Below, one piece after another: positions 58,801 through 64,000 of a stretch of DNA of 64,000 nt. Position 1 is the first letter of the stretch; each line of letters starts with the position of its first letter. The notes under the pieces are model-generated. The model was not told the DNA's origin and searched no databases. It worked only from the letters and a program-made list of their open reading frames with translations. The stretch is from Chiridota heheva. Lineage: Eukaryota; Echinodermata; Holothuroidea; Apodida; Chiridotidae. The DNA is taken from contig JAIGNY010002788.1 of NCBI GenBank assembly GCA_020152595.1, forward strand, positions 733,501-797,500, given 5' to 3'. A program made the translations under genes and the position numbers.

Positions 58801-61800
58801 TTTTCAATGTCAACCTAATGTGTTGCCATGTTAGTATGCCGTCTTTATATAATTGTCTTAAAATACCACATTAAACAATGAGGAAATACTTCAAGACTAA
58901 GTTATGTAGACTGCAGATAATCTGCTAGTTTAGGCCTTAGCTTGAGGACCTAAATAAGCAACATGGGTGGTTGTGACAACTTTTCCTATTTATGTGTAAA
59001 TGTTTTTATTCTTCCAATTGAGTGTTTCATTGATAATTTCTGTTAACAAAATTCTAGTGGCACTATTGTACATATATTCATATGTACCTTGGAGATTGTT
59101 TATCAATAAAAATTAAGTTGTGAACATTTCTGATTGTCTGGAACAGTTGAAGAACAGCACTGCATCTGTGTATTCTGTTTATATTTCAAGGGTATATAAA
59201 TTGTCAGTATCAGAAATAAACCAAATGTTGAAGAAAGAGTGTCTTCCTGGTTAGGTTTTGTTGAGATTAATGGCACTGTGACAGTCAGAATCAAACGTGC
59301 CAAGAGGGTATTTATAATTAAGGTGCAAAAGTTAGGAAAGAGAGGATTGGGAAAGGAGGAAAGGATGGAGAGAAGGTAGAATTTTAGAGGAAATAGGTTG
59401 TAGTTGAAAAGGTGGTAAGCAGGAGAGAGAGGAATGTGAGATAGGAAAGGATGGGGGTGTGGGGAGAATAAATTAAGTAGAAAAGCTTGCTATTGCAAAA
59501 GAAGGTAATAATGTTGGAGGGGGGATTGTTCTTGAAGAAGTCGGAAATAGTGGTGGCAGGGGAAAGGAAAGATCTAGAGTTGGCGTTAATCAAACAGGGT
59601 AAGAGGATATGATTGATCGAGAGATCAGTATTGCAAGTGGGGCAGATAGGTTTGGGAGAGCCAGAAAGAAGTTAGGAGTGGGTGAGATGTGTCTTTCTCT
59701 TCTGAATAGCATTATCAATTTTTATTGTTGTAAGTTAATGCCATCGTGCAGGCATGGATATAGAGAACACTAGTGAAAGTGCAAATGTGGTCCTTTTTAT
59801 AGAATACCATTAAATGCCATACAACTAGCTAAAGTATTCTACATATTTATACAATGGGTACACAATTATTAACCGCTGTGATGCAAAGTTTTAGACTTGT
59901 TTTGTGATTTATGTGATTTTCTATGGCAATTTTTATTTTCAGTGTTTGGGATTAGAGGTCATTCTCACACTACGAGTCAGTGTTTCTCTGACCATCTTAA
60001 TGTGATTTCCTGCCAGATTCATCCCCAGGTCCATAAAAAAAAAAATGAATATTTTGTATTATGTTTGAATACGTGTAATATTAATTAGCAAAATGTATTA
60101 AATCGCCATCATAGTACATTACTAAAATAATCTCAACTTAAAATTTTGTCAGAGGAGGCAGAGTTCAATCCATAGTTCATGCTGATGAATATTCACACCA
60201 ACAGGCCTACAAAGCAACAATGTGTTTACAAGAAGTTGGAAGAAAGTACATTCAATCAGAGATTTGTCATTTGTTTTAAATCCCTAGTGAAATGGTATTT
60301 TAGCAGCATAAGCAAATATAAATATATTTAAGTCTGTGAATTTGTAGCAAAAGAATAGCGAAACTACTACTGCATAGACTGAATGTTAGAAAATCAGTAT
60401 TGACAACGCATTACATAAAGTGGCGCCACCAGAACAAATTTATTGGGGGGCATAATTAAGATAGTATTATAAGTGTGTACCGCCTATGGTGGTACTGAAC
60501 ATGCAAAGTGTGTGCCACAACGCGTGGGATTAAGAGGCCTTCTTAAGGGCCCTTGGTGGGTGCAAGGGGGCAGAGCCCCGAAAGCCCCACACTTTTTGTG
60601 GTTGAGGTGGCAGGAAATTGCTAAAAAAATCATGTCAAATATACTCCAAAACCATTTTGAATTTTTTAGGATTGGGGGAGGAGGGGGAAGGGGGGAGGGG
60701 CACGTGTAATATGATTACATACACCAAGGTTCTAAATATCAAAACTAGAGCTGTGAACGTTTAGGGATTTTAGTAAACGTGTACACGCCAAAAAAAGCAA
60801 GCCTGTATCGTGTACACGCGCTTAGTACCGTAATTTTCGGAAATACACGAAAATTGCTCCAAAACTACGAGGCGAAGTAAAAAAAAATCGCGCAACCAGT
60901 ATGGCAAAAGTACTGACTCCATTGCCCAAATACGCTGAGTTTTGCTTTCCAAATCGTAAAAAGTTTACTTCTACAGTATAAATCATCATTTTTATTGAAA
61001 ATATGCATGGAAATTTAGTTTAGAAAGAACAAATAACTTCCTTTCAATGTCATTTAAACTCAACAACGCGTAACTTTTTTGTCCTATTCGCTACGGCTTT
61101 CAAAGTTCTTCTGTGAAAATCTTGCATACTAGGCCTATGATATACCTCGCCGTAAAACATTTCAAAACTACGCCACCACCACCATAAAGTTCTGAAATAT
61201 CAGTCCTCTTGAAAAAATGGCCGCCATCTTTGCGACGCATGCAGAATTTCAGCTCTGTTAAAACCTTTTTCTGTTTGTTTATTATGCAATATTTTTTCTT
61301 TCTTGCAAAATTTATTTAACTCATCAGGTAATATTTACATGTAAATGTACTGATTGTCACGATTAAGTAATTTTTAAATGTTTTTTGGTCGAGTTTTTAA
61401 CAGCTTGTAAAACGGGCCTTGATTGCGTGGGATTTAAAGCCTTATGCCATTATGGCCTAACGTTAGGCCTATTGTTAGTTTCACAATTTACTGCTGCACA
61501 TTCGCAGTGCATTTTACAAGTTAGATTACTCAGATTTCGGCGAAATCAAAGTGCATAATATCCCCATTCATTGGTGATTACTGCGCATTTGTGATTCGCA
61601 CATTTAAAAAGGATTATGCTAATCGGGTCTACAGTTTGTCATTGATTGGAATTTTGTCAGCCGAATGTGTGTGTGATTTGAATCATGAATGGACATTGAT
61701 TTTCAACTGCAAGACATGACTATGAAAAACGATTACTCGTAATAAAGTATTTAGTAAACGTTTACAAGATTTGCGAGCGTGTAACGTGTACACGCTAAAC

Positions 61801-63772
61801 AGTCACAGCTCTAATCAAAACCCTGAAAAATTATACTGTAAATCTTTGGGGTTTATATATAAATTTTGGGGAACTGGGACTAAAAAGAAGTGCATTAAGT
61901 TGCCTCAAGAAACTCTGTCATTACTAAATATCATTCATTTAATTAGGAATTTGATATACAATTAAGATTTCCATGTTATCTAAAGTATATATTGTTTGTT
62001 ATTTGAAAGAAACTATTAAGTTATCAGGTGATTATGAAGGGTTTGTAGCTATTTCATGAGAACGCCATTTCATACTGTAACACAGTACATGCGACATTAC
62101 AATACCGATGTACATGTAAACAACACCAAGTGACTGCACAATGTCCAATCATAATATAGATCGTACGATATTTATAGCGAAATCAACATGGTTTCTTTGG
62201 AAATAGGTGCAAAACTTGCGAACCCCTGACCGGCTTCTTCTAATTTTCATACTTATTTCCATAGGTTTGAATAGAAAAACAAAAAATCTATCCCATATTT
62301 AAAGATCGTATAGGCCCAAGACTGGAAACGTGTTGAGTGACCATGTTTTTCGACACCCATTTTGTCCAAATTTGTAATGGTTTAGTTTGTTGATGTTTAA
62401 TGGCACCGTGACAGTCAGAGTCAAATATGTGCCAAAAGGCAGTTAAAAATTAAGGTACTTGAGTCAGGACAGAGAGGGAAAAGATGTGGGATAGAGGGAA
62501 GGAGGGAAAGAAAGTAAATAAGGGAAAGAAGTTAAGGTAATAAAAGGAAGGTTAGGAAGGTAAGGCAAGGAAAGGGAGGTTAAGATCAGGTGGAATAAAT
62601 TGCTGTTGTGGAGAAAAGTGAAGTTGGAGGTACATGTACAGTAAGATTGTTCTTGAAAAGATCAGAAATGGAAATGGAGGGGGAGAGGTGTGATCTGGAC
62701 TTCAGGTATATGACACAGGTTAAGAGGATATGCTTGATCGAGAGATCGGTGTTGCATATAGGGCAGAGAGGAGCCCAGGGACCGGAAAGTAGGTGAGAGT
62801 GGGTGAGAAAGGTGTGGCCGAGGCGGATGATAACAACGTCCTCCCTGTGGTTGCTACTGTGCAAGGGGACGTTGGTCCTGACTTTGATGGGGTGAAGTTT
62901 GTTACTGGTCTCAAGATTCCAGGAGTCTTGCAAGGTCTTACTGAAGTAGCTGAAAGTGGAGAAACAGAGGTCTTGAGTGCAGGATAGTTAAAGCACAAAT
63001 GAGATTCTACAGAGCGTTGTTGGCAGCTCTGTCGGCTCTCTCGTTGCTAAATTTGTAATCGTTATGAATCCCTCCAATTTTCATTAGTTTTTGCTGGAAT
63101 TATTTCTTCAAATATTAATGATAATACTTTCAACCCTTTACTGCCTAAATTTCATGTATTGATAACTTTTTTTGTCATAACAACGAAGCCTATGCGAATG
63201 GGCGAAATATGTACAGAAGAGAATAAGCAACTTTTCGCGAGCCTGAGAACTGACAGACAGACAGATATGATTTAAAACAGTTTAAGACAACACTATCAAT
63301 GCCAATTTGCTTTTTGTAAACGATGGATGATCCAACAACTAGGTCTACGTTAGGCCTAGTATGAGATCTTCAAGCAACTAGGCCTAGCCTAACGTTAGGC
63401 CTAGGGGCCTGCCTACATCATGTGGCCATATTTATAATTAGAAGGTTAACATTTAACTTGGACCTTTTTTTTGTTTATTTTTTTTTGTGACAACCTTAAC
63501 ATCATAATTTTTACTATCCTGCTTGGTGTATTTCTACCTGCATTGTAACATGGAGTGTTAAGCAGAAATAGAAACCATTCTCAAACTCAAGTCTAGAAAG
63601 TATGTATCGCGGAACTAGTACATATAAAGTAGGCCTATCTAAAATAACTCGTCAAACCTACTCTTTCCTTTAAGGTCTATTAGTCCTTATTATTAACATG
63701 GCAAAATGTAGTATATTAAAAACCTTACTTGACTTCATAGCAAATATTTGATTCTTTGTCAAGACCGGACAT
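43627..63772 (-). CDS. Small RING-HC finger protein, complete three-exon gene (139 aa)
   Basis: Coding exons in gene order are 63772-63729, 55073-54912 and 43840-43627. Introns are GT-AG (8.7 and 11.1 kb). Both junctions split a codon 2+1 and the total is 420 nt, exactly 140 codons with stop. Residues 18-59 form a C3HC4 RING: C18-x2-C21-x11-C33-x-H35-x2-C38-x2-C41-x14-C56-x2-C59, with CPIC, CQHRFC and CPSC boxes. RING-HC domains recruit E2 enzymes, so an E3 ubiquitin- or SUMO-ligase role is the family-level expectation. Residues 70-139 are basic and Ser/Pro-rich (KTPSRRPKPS, TRKNGLPY, KRYPLRS), with no second domain recognised. The start is the ATG at 63772, 14 codons before the first donor; if that exon were wrong, Met16 at the start of the RING exon would be the alternative. 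Satellite arrays, a LINE and a 2.9-kb inverted-repeat element occupy the second intron. I cannot name an orthologue. Confidence 0.72.
43841..44555. other. RING gene intron 2, 3' part
   Basis: AT-rich, no supportable features. Confidence 0.25.
44556..47492. mobile_element. 2.9-kb GC-rich unit bracketed by inverted copies of a short element
   Basis: The left bracket (44556-44817) starts with the hairpin CCCCGCTA-agcg-TAGCGGGG. It has its own terminal repeats: TTCACGAGAGTTATAATTAC near 44579, and GTAAGTATAACTCTTGTGAA near 44797 as the inverted partner. The right bracket (about 47345-47492) is an inverted, truncated copy matching the left one over about 140 bp (e.g. CCTTCCATGCTATAAATATG; CTACTAACCCTCACT). 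The 2.5 kb between is about half G+C, far above its surroundings, with no long open frame and no domain that I recognise. It contains three copies of CTCAGTAATCTATYGAG-like words (46038, 46170, 46256). This could be one large non-autonomous transposon or two short ones flanking captured DNA. Confidence 0.5.
47493..48832. other. RING gene intron 2 with a cluster of TTCCARYTGGAA palindromes
   Basis: Eight copies or close variants of the 12-bp palindrome lie at 47641, 47674, 47694, 48158, 48180, 48219, 48241 and 48261. The first and second groups are related by a diverged duplication of about 65 bp. No gene signal otherwise. Confidence 0.5.
48833..53008 (-). mobile_element. I/Nimb-like LINE, nearly full-length copy
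   Basis: Reading from 53008: ORF1 zinc knuckles (CGNCGAPDHDNTSC, CTNCDGNHPAKHPS), then the APE endonuclease (TEENMDCSITACGGVSILI) and a fingers region (PWFTDDCKTAIKNRKRALRN). The RT follows: [62 protein letters not shown] and YVDDFTIFYSS. Then come LKLNRL-type thumb sequence, [11 protein letters not shown], RNase H, the zinc box, and the CAAA tail at 48833-48846. Truncated at the 5' end within ORF1. Frames of 120-280 codons persist between breaks, so it is the best-preserved copy here and the best template for a consensus. It lies in sense with the RING gene, inside its second intron. Confidence 0.87.
53009..53427. other. RING gene intron 2
   Basis: No supportable features before the satellite array. 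Confidence 0.2.
53428..54690. repeat. AAATACTGCTAC / CTTCTTACCATAG higher-order satellite
   Basis: Built from 12-bp AAATACTGCTAC and AAATACTGCTAA-type subunits joined by CTTCTTACCATAG spacers. Composite units are about 31-46 bp and number of the order of 30. Subunit number varies between units, and single-base deletions are frequent. It ends about 220 bp before the RING exon donor. Confidence 0.9.
54912..55073 (-). CDS. RING gene exon 2 (C3HC4 RING domain)
   Basis: 162 nt between the acceptor CTCTTTGCAG and the donor GTAATT. Encodes MVCPICLSPRLEMVTSACQH, then RFCIRC ... RCPSC. All eight zinc ligands are present. The spacing after the sixth ligand (x14) is within RING-HC range. Confidence 0.88.
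55074..57904. other. RING gene intron 1 with an AGGATTAG-type MITE copy
   Basis: The segment 55932-56570 (AAAGGATTAGTTCAGTGGTC; ATGAAAGAGGAACTC; GATATGACTGGTGTAGTAA; GTTGTGATGTCACAA) is a diverged long copy of the TTAA MITE, with a direct partial repeat of its right half (56270-56390 and 56440-56540). A T22 tract lies at 55845-55867. An AAAATGGCGGACGG word at 55547 resembles a translation-start context but leads to only ten codons. Confidence 0.4.
57905..58040 (-). mobile_element. LINE reverse-transcriptase fossil
   Basis: On the - strand LSGRSQAVCINDATSVPAAR plus DIG, then after one frameshift GLPQDSVVGPGTF. This matches the CR1/L2-type RT block LTDRxQxVxINxxxS...GVPQGSVLGPLLF. It is only about 45 codons long, with no flanking element sequence recognised. 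Confidence 0.55.
58041..59254. other. RING gene intron 1
   Basis: No supportable features. Confidence 0.2.
59255..59695 (-). mobile_element. Second RNase H LINE family, 3' fragment 1
   Basis: Related to the I/Nimb-like family but distinct. It encodes CPTCNTDLSINHILLPC-type zinc-box sequence, then SRSFLSPATTISDFFKNNP. The 3' end (TTGTTGAGATTAATGGCACT on +) differs from the main family but keeps the GGCAC..GTGACAGTCAGA word of the copy at 62379. Confidence 0.6.
59696..60745. other. RING gene intron 1
   Basis: Contains two + strand stretches with coding character (near 59952-60030 and 60168-60270) discussed in the findings, and a G-rich tract at 60670-60700. Nothing firm. Confidence 0.25.
60746..61813. 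mobile_element. hAT-type non-autonomous transposon (1068 bp)
   Basis: Terminal repeats TAGAGCTGTGAACGTTTA (left) and TAGAGCTGTGACTGTTTA (right, reverse-complemented). An exact 8-bp target duplication ATCAAAAC lies at 60738-60745 and 61814-61821. Further subterminal inverted similarity (TTTAGTAAACGT; GTGTACACG) extends about 60 bp inward. There is no transposase reading frame. An 8-bp duplication with TAGAGCTGTG ends is the hAT signature. Confidence 0.85.
61822..62367. other. RING gene intron 1
   Basis: No supportable features. Confidence 0.2.
62379..63048 (-). mobile_element. Second RNase H LINE family, 3' fragment 2, with target-site duplication
   Basis: Starts in the last RNase H helix (SNERADRAANNAL), then, after frame changes, GHTFLTHSHLLSGPWAPLCP, ICNTDLSIKHILLTC and SISISDLFKNN, and the family 3' end. 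It is bounded by an 11-bp duplication AAATTTGTAAT at 62368-62378 and 63049-63059, so the 5' truncation point and 3' end are exact. Confidence 0.75.
63060..63728. other. RING gene intron 1, 5' part, with palindromic AGGCCTA motifs
   Basis: 63340-63410 contains CCTAACGTTAGGCCTAG-type palindromes. No other feature. Confidence 0.35.
63729..63772 (-). CDS. RING gene exon 1 (start codon)
   Basis: ATG in an AAGATGT context, then MSGLDKESNICYEV plus 2 nt, ending at a consensus donor GTAAGG. It lies just downstream, on the - strand, of a CpG-rich segment with an E-box and ETS-like sites. The two leftover bases (AA) plus the first base of the RING exon (A) make Lys. Confidence 0.6.
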
Positions 63773-63970
63773 CTTTCTTGCAGCATATAGACTAAAAAAT
63801 TATTTGAAAAATGCTAACTTCGATTGTCGTTAAGTTTCAATCGAGGCTTTAATTTTAAATGTCAACTAAAATTTCGCGCGCTATCGTCTGTTTATCACGT
63901 GATTTAAAAAACATGCCGCGAAAAATAGCGGAAGTATGGCAAGCCGCGGAAGTATGGCAAGCTGTATTAC
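63773..63970 (-). promoter_or_regulatory. Probable promoter of the RING gene
   Basis: Upstream of the start codon at 63772, the AT-rich background gives way to a CpG-dense segment (CGCGCG at 63875-63880, CCGCG, GCGG). It holds a palindromic E-box ATCACGTGAT (63894-63903) of the USF/MITF type. A 17-bp direct duplication (63928-63944, 63946-63962) places two GCGGAAGT ETS-like cores 18 bp apart. The combination is typical of TATA-less housekeeping promoters. The start site itself is not determined. Confidence 0.45.
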
Positions 63971-64000
63971 TTTTGTATTACTGATATCATATAATAATTT

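Overview
This is a eukaryotic window: split genes with GT-AG introns, about 35% G+C overall, and a very large load of retrotransposons, MITEs and minisatellites. No prokaryotic operon or tRNA/rRNA gene was seen. The recurrent AGGCCTA/CGTTAGGCCTA motif, the CR1/L2-like and RNase H-bearing LINEs and the density of TTAA elements suggest a marine invertebrate deuterostome, most likely an echinoderm. That placement is an inference.

Three host genes can be supported. (1) BPNT1, 3'(2'),5'-bisphosphate nucleotidase, lies on the + strand (371-27745). Six in-phase exons give 267 codons to the stop; the first ~50 codons lie left of the window. (2) An unidentified + strand gene ends at 34410. Its last three exons (30373-30515, 33803-33837, 34339-34410) join in phase, and a possible further exon lies at 28708-28782. 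(3) A small RING-finger gene on the - strand has three phase-compatible exons: 63729-63772 with the start codon, 54912-55073 with the RING, and 43627-43840 with the stop. It encodes a predicted 139-aa protein and has a promoter-like CpG/ETS/E-box segment upstream. Genes 2 and 3 converge, with a gene-free 34.4-43.6 kb interval between them.

Most of the rest is mobile or repetitive DNA. One I/Nimb-like LINE family with RNase H (YVDD reverse transcriptase, CAAA-type tail) has five copies: 1722-2707, 9624-10051, 21135-25515, 32470-33305 and 48833-53008. A second, related family has two 3' fragments (59255-59695, 62379-63048). A CR1/L2-like LINE lies at 36868-39745, an RTE-like LINE at 11290-12765 and a small RT fossil at 57905-58040. 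DNA elements include TTAA-flanked MITEs of at least three families (3352-4473, 19521-20367, 20372-20472, 20616-20716, 29410-30228 and relics), a hAT-type element with an exact 8-bp target duplication (60746-61813), a CAGTGGCGTAG-ended element (14231-15075), hairpin-ended elements around 590-1420 and 5869-8012, and a 2.9-kb GC-rich unit bracketed by inverted copies of a short element (44556-47492).

Minisatellites are abundant. The most regular is a 16-bp unit repeated about 36 times at 18384-18957 inside a BPNT1 intron. Others lie at 7078-7310, 10540-11030, 12765-12915, 13310-13545, 25800-26495, 28510-28680, 40240-40680 and 53428-54690. Because their periods are rarely stop-generating, they create long spurious open frames that should not be annotated as genes.
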